Origin: Rugamonas violacea
GTDB lineage: Bacteria > Pseudomonadota > Gammaproteobacteria > Burkholderiales > Burkholderiaceae_D
Direction: 5' to 3'
Assembly (NCBI RefSeq): GCF_016461825.1
Contig: NZ_JAEMNU010000118.1
Location: 1-64,000, forward strand
DNA: 64,000 nucleotides
Made by a program: the position numbers and the translations under genes. How positions within the stretch are numbered: the stretch's first letter is position 1; each line of letters begins with the position of its first letter. The notes under the pieces were generated by a model. That model saw nothing but the letters and a program-made list of their open reading frames with translations. It was not told where the DNA came from and made no database searches. This document shows, piece by piece, positions 15,442-23,572 of this stretch.

Positions 15442-16635
15442 ATGAATATTCTGCTCACCCTGCTGCTGGCCGGCCTGTCCATGGTCGGACCGCTGGCCAT
15501 CGACACCTACCTGCCCTCCTTCCCCGCGATCGCCCAGACCTTCGACGCCAGCCCGATGCTGATCCAGCAAACGCTCAGCGCCTTCCTGTTCTGCTTCGCC
15601 TTCATGATGCTGTTCTACGGCACCCTGTCCGACTCCTTCGGCCGCCGCCCGGTCATCCTCTGCTCGCTGGTGCTGTACATCGGCGCCTCCGTGGGCGCCG
15701 CGCTGGCGCCATCCTACGGCGTGCTGCTGGCCTGCCGCATCCTGCAAGGCCTGGCCGCCGGCGCCGGCTCGGTGGTCGGCCGCGCCATCGTGCAGGACCG
15801 CTTCACCGGCGGCGAAGCGCAGAAGATCCTGTCGCACATCATGATGGTGTTCGGCCTGGCGCCGGCCATCGCCCCGGTGCTGGGCGGCTGGCTGCAGGTG
15901 TCGTTCGGCTGGCGCTCGATCTTCTGGTTCCTCGCCGCCTTCGGCGTGCTGATGTTCGTCGCCGTGCAGCGCGCCCTGCCGGAGAGCCTGCCGCCGCGCG
16001 AACGCCATCCCTTCCACCTCGGCGTGATCGCCGCCAACTACTGGAAGGTGCTGTGCCACCGCCAGTTCCTGCTGGTCTCGGTGGCCGTCGGCATGAGCTT
16101 CGCCGGCTTCGCGCTGTACATCGGCTCGGCCGCCTACTTCGTCATGAACATCCTGCACCTGCCGGAGACGGCCTTCGCCTGGCTGTTCATCCCGCTCATC
16201 AGCGGCATGGTGGTCGGCTCGGCGCTGGCCGCCAAGTTCGCCCACCGCTACTCGCAGGCGGCGCTGATCTGGGCCAGCTACGCGCTGATGATCGTCGCCG
16301 CCGCCGTCAACATCGCCTACAACTACTACTTCGCCGCCGAGGTGCCGTGGGCCGTGCTGCCGCTGTTCGTCTACTCCTTCGCGCTGGCGCTGGCGATGCC
16401 GCCGATGACGCTGCTGGCCTTGAACCACTTCCCCAACAACAGCGGGCTGGCCTCGTCGATGCAGTCCTTCATCCAGATGCTGTTGTTCGCGCTGGTGTCC
16501 GGCCTGGTGGCGCCGCTGTTGTTCGACAGCGCGCTCAAGCTGGCCTGCGGCGTCATGGCCGGCCTGGTCCTCAGTCTGCTGGCCTGGTTGCTGGCGCAGG
16601 GCGATACGACGGCCGACACGGCCAACGCGGCCTAG
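15442..16635 (+). CDS. Bcr/CflA-family drug efflux MFS transporter
   Basis: 397 residues with 12 hydrophobic segments. Hallmarks of the Bcr/CflA (DHA1) subfamily are visible: IDTYLPSFPAIAQ in TM1, GTLSDSFGRRPVILCSL (MFS motif A), CRILQGLAAGAGSVVGRAIVQD (motif B) and APAIAPVLGGWLQ (motif C). It is an inner-membrane proton antiporter exporting antibiotics or, in some relatives, cysteine pathway metabolites and sulfonamides. Its position opposite cysE makes a role in cysteine/O-acetylserine export conceivable, but this is inference. Confidence 0.88.
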   Translation: MNILLTLLLAGLSMVGPLAIDTYLPSFPAIAQTFDASPMLIQQTLSAFLFCFAFMMLFYGTLSDSFGRRPVILCSLVLYIGASVGAALAPSYGVLLACRILQGLAAGAGSVVGRAIVQDRFTGGEAQKILSHIMMVFGLAPAIAPVLGGWLQVSFGWRSIFWFLAAFGVLMFVAVQRALPESLPPRERHPFHLGVIAANYWKVLCHRQFLLVSVAVGMSFAGFALYIGSAAYFVMNILHLPETAFAWLFIPLISGMVVGSALAAKFAHRYSQAALIWASYALMIVAAAVNIAYNYYFAAEVPWAVLPLFVYSFALALAMPPMTLLALNHFPNNSGLASSMQSFIQMLLFALVSGLVAPLLFDSALKLACGVMAGLVLSLLAWLLAQGDTTADTANAA

Positions 16636-16685
16636 GCCCGCCGCGCCCAGCGGCGCACCGAGGCCGGCGGCCTCGGGCCTGGGAG

Positions 16686-16937
16686 CTAGGGCCAGGGCGC
16701 CGGCGTCACGTCGACATATTGCGGGCCGCCGTCGGCCGGCTCGGCAGCGCCCGGCGCCGCCTGCTTGAGCCCGTCGTCGTGGCCCAGGGCCAGGATTTCC
16801 TTGCGCGCCTCGACAAAATTTGCACTCGACAGCGGCTGCTGCTGGTCCGGCCAGTTGTCGATCGCCCATTCCTGCAGCGCCTCGAAGCGGCGCCACAATT
16901 CGCCGACGAACTGCCGGCGTTGATCGCTGTTTTCCAT
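16686..16937 (-). CDS. Small hypothetical protein (83 aa)
   Basis: 83 residues with an excellent GGGGGAAG ribosome binding site just upstream of the ATG. The N-terminal half is predicted helical and rich in Trp/Gln (QFVGELWRRFEALQEWAIDNWP); the C-terminal half is acidic and Pro/Gly-rich (YVDVTPAPWP end). No family is recognised. The ribosome binding site and codon use make it a believable gene. Convergent with the efflux pump. Confidence 0.6.
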   Translation of the reverse strand: MENSDQRRQFVGELWRRFEALQEWAIDNWPDQQQPLSSANFVEARKEILALGHDDGLKQAAPGAAEPADGGPQYVDVTPAPWP

Positions 16938-17071
16938 GCTTCCCCCTTGAGTGGTTCACGCCCAGTACCAGTAAGTGCCAGTATATGTTAGGCGCGCAGC
17001 GCGGCATGGTGCGCCAGCGCACATGGCGCCGCAGCGCGCGACGCCAACCCCGCCGCCCCGACTCGCCGGCC

Positions 17072-17512
17072 CTATTCGCCGACCAGTTTGCGGAAACTGA
17101 TCGCCAAACGGTTCCAGCTGTTGATGGAGTTGATGGCCAAGGTCAGGTCGACCGCCTCCTTCGGACTGAAGTGCTGCGTCAGCGCCTGGTAGTCGGCGTC
17201 CGGCGCGTGGGTGTCGGCGATGCGGGTCAGCGCCTCGGTCCAGGCCAGCGCGGCCCGTTCGCGCGGCGTGAACAACGTGGTCTCGCGCCACACCACCACG
17301 GTCTGCAGGCGGCGCTCGCTCTCGCCGGCCTTGCGCGCGTCGCTGACGTGCATGTCGACGCAGAAGGCGCAACCGTTGATCTGCGAGGCGCGCAAGCGCA
17401 CCAGCTCCAGCAGCGAGGTCTCCAGACCCAGCTTGCTGACCGCCGCCTCAAAGGCCAGCATCGCTTTGAAGCCTTCCGGCGAGGCGGTGTAAAAATCGAT
17501 TCTTGGTTCCAT
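17072..17512 (-). CDS. Carboxymuconolactone decarboxylase-family (AhpD-like) protein
   Basis: 146 residues from MEPRIDFYTASPEG, the start with an AAAGGAAG ribosome binding site. All-helical CMD/AhpD fold with the redox motif NGCAFCVDMH (CxxC plus downstream His) and a C-terminal NSINSWNRLAISF segment typical of YhdA/AhpD-like small proteins. These act in peroxide defence as alkylhydroperoxidase-type thiol enzymes. Divergent from a MocR regulator whose probable operator overlaps its upstream region, so it is the likely regulated target. Confidence 0.85.
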   Translation of the reverse strand: MEPRIDFYTASPEGFKAMLAFEAAVSKLGLETSLLELVRLRASQINGCAFCVDMHVSDARKAGESERRLQTVVVWRETTLFTPRERAALAWTEALTRIADTHAPDADYQALTQHFSPKEAVDLTLAINSINSWNRLAISFRKLVGE

Positions 17513-17523
17513 GGCGCTTCCTT

Positions 17524-17548
17524 TGTTAAAGTTCACTGTTAAAGTTCA
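17524..17548. promoter_or_regulatory. Tandem direct repeat, probable MocR operator
   Basis: TGTTAAAGTTCA occurs at 17524-17535 and again at 17537-17548, a 13-bp period, between the divergent AhpD-like and MocR genes. Direct-repeat operators are typical of PdxR/MocR regulators. One copy abuts the ribosome binding site of the AhpD-like gene. Confidence 0.55.
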
Positions 17549-17627
17549 GTTGGTGCAGCCATTGTAGGTGCGCCAGACGGCGCCGCAGGATGCCAATCCG
17601 GACAAAAAAGACCAGACCACCGACCAC

Positions 17628-19064
17628 ATGGAACTACACATCGCCATCGAAGGCAACAAGGACCTGGCCGGCCAGTTGTACCGCCAGCTCGACGCCGCCA
17701 TCCGCAGCGGCCGCCTGGCCGACGGCCAGCAGCTGCCACCGTCACGCCTGCTGGCCACCCAGCTGGGCCTGTCGCGCAAGACCGTCTCCGACGTCTACGC
17801 CCGCCTGACCCTGGACCGGCTGCTGTTCGGCCGGGTCGGCGTCGGCAGCTTCGTCAGCGCGCCGGCCGACGCCAGGCCGCGCCGCCAGCAAGCCGCCGAC
17901 CTGGCCAGCGCCGCCGTCGTGGCGCGCTGGGAAGCCATCGCCACGCCGCTGCGCAGGTCCTTCCCGCACGGCCGCTCAGCTTACGAGTTCCTCGGCGGCT
18001 GCGCCTCGCCGTCGCACTTCCCGCAGGACGAGTGGCGCCGCTGCGTGCTGCACGCGCTGCGCCAGGACGGCCGCACGCGCGGCCACTACGCGCCGACCGA
18101 GGGCCTGCCGGCGCTGCGCGAGGCGATCGCCCGCCACGCCGCCTTTTCGCGCGGCGTGGTCTGCGAAGCCGGCCAAGTGCTGGTCACCAACGGCGCCCAG
18201 CAGGCGCTGGACCTGCTGGGCCGCGTGCTGATCGAAGCGGACAGCCTGGTCGCCGTCGAGGAGCCCGGCTATCCGCCGGCGCGCACGCTGTTCGCCAGCC
18301 AGGGCGCGCGCGTGGTCGGCGTGCCGGTCGACGCCGAGGGCATGCTGGTCGAGCGGATCCCGGCGGGCGTGCGACTGATCTATGTGACGCCGGCCCACCA
18401 ATTCCCGCTGGGGATGCCGATGAGCGTGGCACGCCGCCACGCCCTGCTGGCGCGCGCCCGCGAGATCGGCGCAATCGTCATCGAGGACGACTACGACAGC
18501 GCCTTCCGCTACGAGGGCCGGCCCACCGACTCCTTGCAGAGCATGGACCAACACGGCATCGTCGCCTACGTCGGCACCTTCTCCAAGGTGCTGTTGCCGG
18601 AGCTGCGGCTCGGCTACGCCATCCTGCCGCCGGCGATCCTGAACGCCGCCGTCACCGTCAAGCACCTGAGCGACTGGCACAGCGCCAGCATGACCCAGCA
18701 GGCGCTGGCCAAGTTCATCGCCGACGGCTATCTGCACAAGCACATCCGCCGCTGCCACGCCATCTACGCCAGCCGGCGCGAGCGCATCCTGGCCCTGTTC
18801 GCCGACCATCTGGCGCCCTGGTTCGAGCTGGTGCCGGCCAGCGCCGGCTTCCACATCGCCGCGCTGTGCAAGGCGCCGCTGGACATGGACCTGCTGCTAC
18901 GCCTGGCGCGCCGCGCCGACGTCGGCCTGTACGCGCTGGCCAACTTCTACGCCGACAGCGCGCCGCGCCAGGGCCTGATCCTCGGCTACGGCGCCATCGA
19001 CACGCTCGACATCGAAGTCGCCCTGCTGCGCGTGCGCGATATCCTCGCCGAGATAATGGTATAA
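17628..19064 (+). CDS. MocR-family regulator (GntR HTH fused to aminotransferase-like domain)
   Basis: 478 residues from MELHIAIEGNKDL. An N-terminal GntR winged helix (PSRLLATQLGLSRKTVSDVYARL, ~residues 35-75), a linker, then a fold-type I aminotransferase-like domain (~110-475). This contains PLP-site features VTNGAQQALDLLGRVL, IEDDYDSAFRYEG and the Schiff-base Lys in TFSKVLLPELRLGY (K320). Such proteins sense PLP or an amino-acid-derived aldimine and control one divergent gene. Here the divergent gene is the AhpD-like protein, with a direct-repeat operator between them. Confidence 0.88.
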   Translation: MELHIAIEGNKDLAGQLYRQLDAAIRSGRLADGQQLPPSRLLATQLGLSRKTVSDVYARLTLDRLLFGRVGVGSFVSAPADARPRRQQAADLASAAVVARWEAIATPLRRSFPHGRSAYEFLGGCASPSHFPQDEWRRCVLHALRQDGRTRGHYAPTEGLPALREAIARHAAFSRGVVCEAGQVLVTNGAQQALDLLGRVLIEADSLVAVEEPGYPPARTLFASQGARVVGVPVDAEGMLVERIPAGVRLIYVTPAHQFPLGMPMSVARRHALLARAREIGAIVIEDDYDSAFRYEGRPTDSLQSMDQHGIVAYVGTFSKVLLPELRLGYAILPPAILNAAVTVKHLSDWHSASMTQQALAKFIADGYLHKHIRRCHAIYASRRERILALFADHLAPWFELVPASAGFHIAALCKAPLDMDLLLRLARRADVGLYALANFYADSAPRQGLILGYGAIDTLDIEVALLRVRDILAEIMV

Positions 19065-19167
19065 CTACTGGCCTAATTTGTATGAAAGCCAGCCACGGCG
19101 ACAACCCTGCAAGTAAAATAGCGTCATGCAAGGCACTAACCTGGCTGCCCTCCCACGGACCGAGACG

Positions 19168-19617
19168 ATGCGACTGACTTCCTTCACCGACTACACGCTG
19201 CGCACCTTGCTCTACCTTGGCGTCAACCGCGACCGGCTGGTCACCATCCAGGACATCGCCGACCTGCACGCGATCTCCAAGAACCATCTGATGAAAGTGG
19301 TCTACCAGCTCGGCCTGTCGGGCATCGTCGAGACGGTCAGGGGCCGCAACGGTGGGCTGCGCCTCAAGCGCGAGCCGGAGCAGATCAACATCGGCGCGCT
19401 GGTGCGCGAAACGGAAACCGACTTCTTCATGGCCGAATGCTTCGACCGCGCCAACAACTCCTGCCCGCTGACACCGGACTGCAAGCTCAAGTCCAGCCTG
19501 GGCGAGGCGACCCAGGCCTACCTGGCCGTGCTCGACAAGCTGACCCTGCGCGACCTGCTGCCCAAGGCCACCCCCACCGACGGCAGCTCCCCCCTCACCT
19601 TCATGCCCCTTCCCTGA
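19168..19617 (+). CDS. Rrf2-family iron-sulfur regulator, NsrR-like
   Basis: 149 residues from MRLTSFTDYTLRTLLYLG; an in-frame ATG 14 codons upstream is less conserved. Winged-helix N-terminus with VTIQDIADLHAISKNHLMKVVYQL and NGGLRL. Three Cys are spaced as in NsrR (MAECFDRANNSCPLTPDCKLK), consistent with an Fe-S cluster that senses nitric oxide. No NO-detoxification gene (hmp, norB) is adjacent, so targets must lie elsewhere. It begins 103 bp after the MocR gene on the same strand and is followed by repeat B1. Confidence 0.83.
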   Translation: MRLTSFTDYTLRTLLYLGVNRDRLVTIQDIADLHAISKNHLMKVVYQLGLSGIVETVRGRNGGLRLKREPEQINIGALVRETETDFFMAECFDRANNSCPLTPDCKLKSSLGEATQAYLAVLDKLTLRDLLPKATPTDGSSPLTFMPLP

Positions 19618-19631
19618 TCCCCCGTCCCCCG

Positions 19632-19810
19632 GGGTCAGCATCCCCCGGGGTCAGTGCCGACATTCGGACACGAGCTCAAGCGTAGACACGGTCGCAACTA
19701 CCCCCAACCGCCTGAATTATGGCGATACGGCTCAGGCCGTGTCCGAATGTCGGCACTGACCCCGCACGCTGCTGACCCCGCACGGGTCCTGACCCCGCAC
19801 GGGTCACGGA
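19632..19810 (+). repeat. Family B palindromic intergenic element, copy B1
   Basis: Perfect 25-bp arms at 19647-19671 (GGGGTCAGTGCCGACATTCG followed by GACAC) and 19739-19763, separated by 67 bp. Extra partial units (GGGGTCAGCAT to the left; GCTGACCCCGCACGGGTCCT and a GACCCCGCACGGGTCA run to the right) suggest nested or tandem insertion. It lies between the NsrR-like gene and the convergent GntR gene. Confidence 0.78.
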
Positions 19811-19814
19811 CGGG

Positions 19815-20480
19815 TCAGGCGGCGGTTTTTTGTGTGAGCTGGGGCAGCGAGGCCATCAGGTCGGCGAAGCGCTGGCCCTGGATCATGACGTGGCCGCGCA
19901 GCAGCTGGGCCGCCAACTCGCCGTCGCCGCGCACAATCGCCTGCACCACGCCGTCGTGCTCGTCGTAGGAAGTGGCCAGCCGGTTGCGCACGCGTAGTTG
20001 CAGACGGCGATACGGCCGCAGCCGGCGGTACAGATTGCGCGTCTGCTCGATCAGGAACTGGTTGTGGCTGCCGGCGTAGATCGCTTCGTGGAACACCTCG
20101 TTCTTGTAGTAGTAGGCGTCCGGCTCCTCGGCGTCGCGCGCGTCCTTGCAGGCCTGGTGCGCCGCCAACAACGCCTGCTGTTCCTCCGCCGTCATGCGCC
20201 GCGCCGCCAAGCGGCCGCAGGTCGCCTCCATCTCCGACATCACCTCGAACATCTCGACCAGCTGCTGCGGCCCCAGCTCGGCGACGATGGCGCCGCGCCG
20301 GGGCCGGATCACCACCAAACCCATCGAGGCGAGCTGGATCAAGGTCTCGCGGATCGGCGTGCGCGATACGCCGAACTGTTGCGCCAGTTCGGTCTCGTCC
20401 AAATGCTGGCCGGGCGACAGGCTGCCGACGGCGATCATTTCTTCTATGGCTTCGCGCAAGGCGGCGGAATGGTTGCTCAT
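19815..20480 (-). CDS. GntR-family (FCD) transcriptional regulator, probable malonate regulator
   Basis: 221 residues. An N-terminal winged helix (PGQHLDETELAQQFGVSRTPIRETL, ~20-70) and an FCD all-helical ligand domain with conserved metal/ligand residues (FHEAIYAGSHNQFL, DEHDGVVQAI, LLRGHV). FCD regulators respond to carboxylic acids. It is divergent from the TRAP/mdc operon across a 157-bp region with an FCD-type palindrome, so malonate or a derivative is the likely effector (inference). Enteric and pseudomonad mdc clusters usually have a LysR-type MdcR instead. Confidence 0.85.
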   Translation of the reverse strand: MSNHSAALREAIEEMIAVGSLSPGQHLDETELAQQFGVSRTPIRETLIQLASMGLVVIRPRRGAIVAELGPQQLVEMFEVMSEMEATCGRLAARRMTAEEQQALLAAHQACKDARDAEEPDAYYYKNEVFHEAIYAGSHNQFLIEQTRNLYRRLRPYRRLQLRVRNRLATSYDEHDGVVQAIVRGDGELAAQLLRGHVMIQGQRFADLMASLPQLTQKTAA

Positions 20481-20531
20481 GGTTCCTGGCTGCCGTGTAT
20501 ATGAATCTTCATTATAAAACCTAAATTTGGC

Positions 20532-20568
20532 TTGACAATGTATTCAGCCGATATATTCTTGTATACAT
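20532..20568 (+). promoter_or_regulatory. Promoter and candidate FCD operator of the malonate operon
   Basis: A perfect -35 TTGACA (20532-20537) is followed after 16 bp by TATTCT (20554-20559); TATATT at 20552 is an alternative -10. TTGTATACAT (20559-20568), close to the TTGTATACAA palindrome used by many FCD regulators, sits on the start-site side, where repressor binding would block transcription. A second inverted repeat, TATATGAA/TTCATTATA, lies near 20498-20517 toward the regulator gene. Confidence 0.5.
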
Positions 20569-20637
20569 AAAAAAGGATGTTGCATATTTGCTTGCTTGAT
20601 CCATAATGTTGTTCTAATTCAACTCCTTGGAGGACGT

Positions 20638-21666
20638 ATGACTTTACTCAAACGCAGGGCAATGCTGGGTGCGCTCGCCACCGGCCTCTCCACCCCACTT
20701 TGGCTGCAGTCGGCCTGGGCCCAATCGGCCACCACACTGAAGATCTCCCACCAGTTCCCCGGCGGCACCGTCAGCGAAGGCGACTTCCGCGACCGCCTGA
20801 CCCGCATGTTCGCCAGCGAGGTGGAAAAGCGCAGCAAGGGCACGCTCAAGTTCGAGATCTATCCCGGCTCCTCGCTGATGAAGACCAACGCCCAGTTCTC
20901 CTCGATGCGCAAGGGCGCGCTGGACCTGTCGCTGGTGCCGCTGTCCTACGCCGGCGGCGAGGTGCCCGAGGTGAACATCGGCCTGATGCCCGGCCTGGTC
21001 ACCTCCTACGAGCAGGGCTACGGCTGGAAGAACGCCGAGGTGGGCAAGGAGTTGAGCCGCATCCTGCTGGACAAGGGCATCGTGGTGGTCAGCTGGATCT
21101 GGCAGGCCGGCGGCGTCGCCTCGCGCACCAAGCCGATCGTCGAGCCGGAGGACGCCAGGGGCCTGAAGATCCGCGGCGGCTCGCGCGAAATGGATTTGAT
21201 CTTGAAGGCGGCCGGCGCCGCCGTCGTCTCGCTGCCGTCCAACGAGATCTACGCCGCCATGCAGACCGGCGCGATGGACGCGGCCTTGACCTCGTCGACC
21301 TCGCTGATCTCCTTCCGCCTGGAGGAAGTGTCGAAGGCGCTGACCAGCGGCCGTGGCGCCGCCTACTGGTTCATGTTCGAACCGCTGATGATGTCGAAGG
21401 CGGTGTTCGACCGTCTCAGCAAGGAGCAGCAGGCCACCATCATGGCGGTCGGCGGCGAGCTGGAGACCTTCGCCCGCAAATCGGCGCAGACCGACGACTC
21501 GCTGGTGGCCGCCGTCTACCAGAAGGCCGGCGCCAAGGTGGTCGACTTGAGCCCCGCCACCGTCAAGAAATGGCAGGCCATCGCCCGCACCACCGCCTGG
21601 AAGGACTACGGCGAACGCAATGAGAACTGCGCCAAGCTGCTGCTGCTGGCGCAGAAAACGCTATGA
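20638..21666 (+). CDS. TRAP transporter substrate-binding protein (DctP family)
   Basis: 342 residues from the ATG at 20638, preceded by GGAGG. Signal peptide with twin Arg (LKRRAMLGALATGL) and cleavage near SAWAQ. DctP fold: LKISHQFPGGT, YPGSSLMKTNAQFSSMRKGALDLSLVP, the anion-binding Arg region GLKIRGGSREMD, and PSNEIYAAMQTGAMDAALTSS. It binds a small carboxylate in the periplasm and hands it to the DctQM membrane complex. It is first in an operon with malonate decarboxylase, so malonate is the probable substrate. A twin-arginine export route is possible but not clear. Confidence 0.87.
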   Translation: MTLLKRRAMLGALATGLSTPLWLQSAWAQSATTLKISHQFPGGTVSEGDFRDRLTRMFASEVEKRSKGTLKFEIYPGSSLMKTNAQFSSMRKGALDLSLVPLSYAGGEVPEVNIGLMPGLVTSYEQGYGWKNAEVGKELSRILLDKGIVVVSWIWQAGGVASRTKPIVEPEDARGLKIRGGSREMDLILKAAGAAVVSLPSNEIYAAMQTGAMDAALTSSTSLISFRLEEVSKALTSGRGAAYWFMFEPLMMSKAVFDRLSKEQQATIMAVGGELETFARKSAQTDDSLVAAVYQKAGAKVVDLSPATVKKWQAIARTTAWKDYGERNENCAKLLLLAQKTL

Positions 21667-22226
21667 GCCACGGCTTCGAACTGAAGCCGCCGCCCGGGCC
21701 GGCGCTGCCGGACAACCCGGCGCTGGCGGCCGTCGCGGGCCTGCTGAACCGGCTCAACAACGCGCTGCTCAAGCTGTCGATGGCGGCGCTGGTGCTGACC
21801 GCGCTGGTGCTGACCTACTCGGTGGTGTCGCGCTACTTCTTCCAGGCGCCCACCGACTGGCAGGACGAGGCCTCGGTCTTCATGCTGGTCGGCGTGACCT
21901 TCTTCTGCACCGCCTATGTGCAGTCGCATCGCGGCCATATCGGCATCGAGGCGCTGGCGGTGCTGCTGCCGCGCCGGGTCAACCAAGTGCGCCTGTTCTT
22001 CGTCGACCTGCTGTCCTGCCTGTTCTGCGCCTTCTTCTCGTGGAAGTCCTGGAGCCTGTTCCACGAGGCTTGGCGCGACGGTCAAACCACCTCCTCGACC
22101 TTCGCCCCGCCGCTGTGGATCCCCTACGCGATGATGGCGGCCGGGATGACCATTTTGACGCTGCAGATCCTGCTGCAAACCCTGGCCCACCTCAGCAACA
22201 AACCTCAACAAGGGGACGCGCCATGA
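21663..22226 (+). CDS. TRAP transporter small membrane subunit (DctQ family)
   Basis: 187 residues with four hydrophobic segments and the DctQ features VLTYSVVSRYFFQAPTDWQDEAS and HIGIEALAVLLP. It starts by ATGA overlap with the binding-protein stop codon (21663-21666). It forms the inner-membrane complex with the large subunit encoded next. The N-terminal ~30 residues are a Pro-rich cytoplasmic extension. Confidence 0.87.
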   Translation: MSHGFELKPPPGPALPDNPALAAVAGLLNRLNNALLKLSMAALVLTALVLTYSVVSRYFFQAPTDWQDEASVFMLVGVTFFCTAYVQSHRGHIGIEALAVLLPRRVNQVRLFFVDLLSCLFCAFFSWKSWSLFHEAWRDGQTTSSTFAPPLWIPYAMMAAGMTILTLQILLQTLAHLSNKPQQGDAP

Positions 22227-23572
22227 GCGAACTGACACTCGGCGCCCTGTACGGCGCCGTCACCCTGGTGGTCATGTTCTCCGGCATGCCGATCGCCTTC
22301 GCGCTCGGCGTGGTGGCCACCGGCTTCATGTACTTCTGCATGCCGGCCTCCTCGCTCGACACCATCACCCAGAACGTCTACGAGGAGATGGCCTCGATCA
22401 CACTGCTGTCGATCCCGCTGTTCATCCTCAAGGGCGCGGCGATCGGCAAATCGCCCGCCGGCAAGGACCTGTACTCGGCCATCCACACTTGGCTGCACAA
22501 GGTGCCGGGCGGCCTGGGCATCGCCAACGTGTTCGCCTGCGCGCTGTTCGCCGCCATGGCCGGCTCGTCGCCGGCCACCTGCTCGGCGATCGGCTCGGCC
22601 GGCATTCCGGAAATGCGCAAGCGCGGCTACTCGCCCGGCTTCGCCGCCGGCATCATCGCCGCCGGCGGCACGCTGGGCATCCTGCTGCCGCCGTCGATCA
22701 CCATGATCCTGTACGCGGTCGCCGCCGAGCAATCGCTGGGCCGCCTGTTCCTCGCCGGGATCGGCCCCGGCATCCTGCTGGTGCTGCTGTTCGCCGGCTA
22801 CGCCGTGCAGCGCGCCCGCAAGGAATACCGTCTGGCGCTGAAGATCTATGAACAGGGCGGCGTCAAGTCGGCCTATCTGGAGGACGAGCACTTCACGCTG
22901 GCGCAAAAGGTCGAGATGCTGCCGCGCGTGCTGCCCTTCCTGATCCTGCTGATCGGCGTGATGGTGGCGCTGTACGGCGGCTTCGCCACGCCGTCCGAGA
23001 CGGCCGGCCTGGGCGCCTTGCTGGCGCTGGTGCTGATCGCCGTGGTCTACCGGGTCTGGCGGCCGAAGGACCTGGCGCCCATCCTCAGCTCGACCATCAA
23101 GGAGTCGACCATGCTGCTGCTGATTATCGGCATGTCGCTGTTCTACTCCTACGTGATGAGCTATCTGCACATCAGCCAGTCGGCCGCCAACTGGGTGGTC
23201 GGCATGCATCTGTCAAAATGGCTGCTGCTGGCGGTGATCCTGCTGATGGTCGTCGTGTTCGGCTTCTTCCTGCCGCCGGTATCGATTATCCTGATGACCG
23301 CGCCGATCATCCTGCCGCCGCTGAAAGCCGCCGGCTTCGACCTGATCTGGTTCGGCATCGTCATGACGGTGGTGATGGAGATGGGACTGATCCATCCGCC
23401 GGTGGGGCTGAACATCTTCGTCATCAAGAACATCGCGCCGGACATTCCGCTCAAGGACGTGATCTGGGGCGTGTTCCCCTTCCTGCTGCTGATGTTCGTC
23501 GCCGTGCTGCTGTTGTGCGTCTTCCCCGGCATCGCCACCGGCCTGCCGAATATGATCATGGGAGTGAAATGA
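22223..23572 (+). CDS. TRAP transporter large permease subunit (DctM family)
   Basis: 449 residues from the ATG at 22223 (AAGGGG ribosome binding site, 4-bp overlap with the DctQ gene). About twelve hydrophobic segments with family motifs: FSGMPIAFALGVVATGF, IPLFILKGAAIGKS, AGSSPATCSAIGSAGIPEM, GTLGILLPPSITMILYA and HPPVGLNIFVIKN. It carries out Na+-driven carboxylate uptake. It replaces the MdcLM/MadLM carriers usually found with mdc genes. Its stop overlaps the mdcA start region. Confidence 0.9.
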   Translation: MSELTLGALYGAVTLVVMFSGMPIAFALGVVATGFMYFCMPASSLDTITQNVYEEMASITLLSIPLFILKGAAIGKSPAGKDLYSAIHTWLHKVPGGLGIANVFACALFAAMAGSSPATCSAIGSAGIPEMRKRGYSPGFAAGIIAAGGTLGILLPPSITMILYAVAAEQSLGRLFLAGIGPGILLVLLFAGYAVQRARKEYRLALKIYEQGGVKSAYLEDEHFTLAQKVEMLPRVLPFLILLIGVMVALYGGFATPSETAGLGALLALVLIAVVYRVWRPKDLAPILSSTIKESTMLLLIIGMSLFYSYVMSYLHISQSAANWVVGMHLSKWLLLAVILLMVVVFGFFLPPVSIILMTAPIILPPLKAAGFDLIWFGIVMTVVMEMGLIHPPVGLNIFVIKNIAPDIPLKDVIWGVFPFLLLMFVAVLLLCVFPGIATGLPNMIMGVK

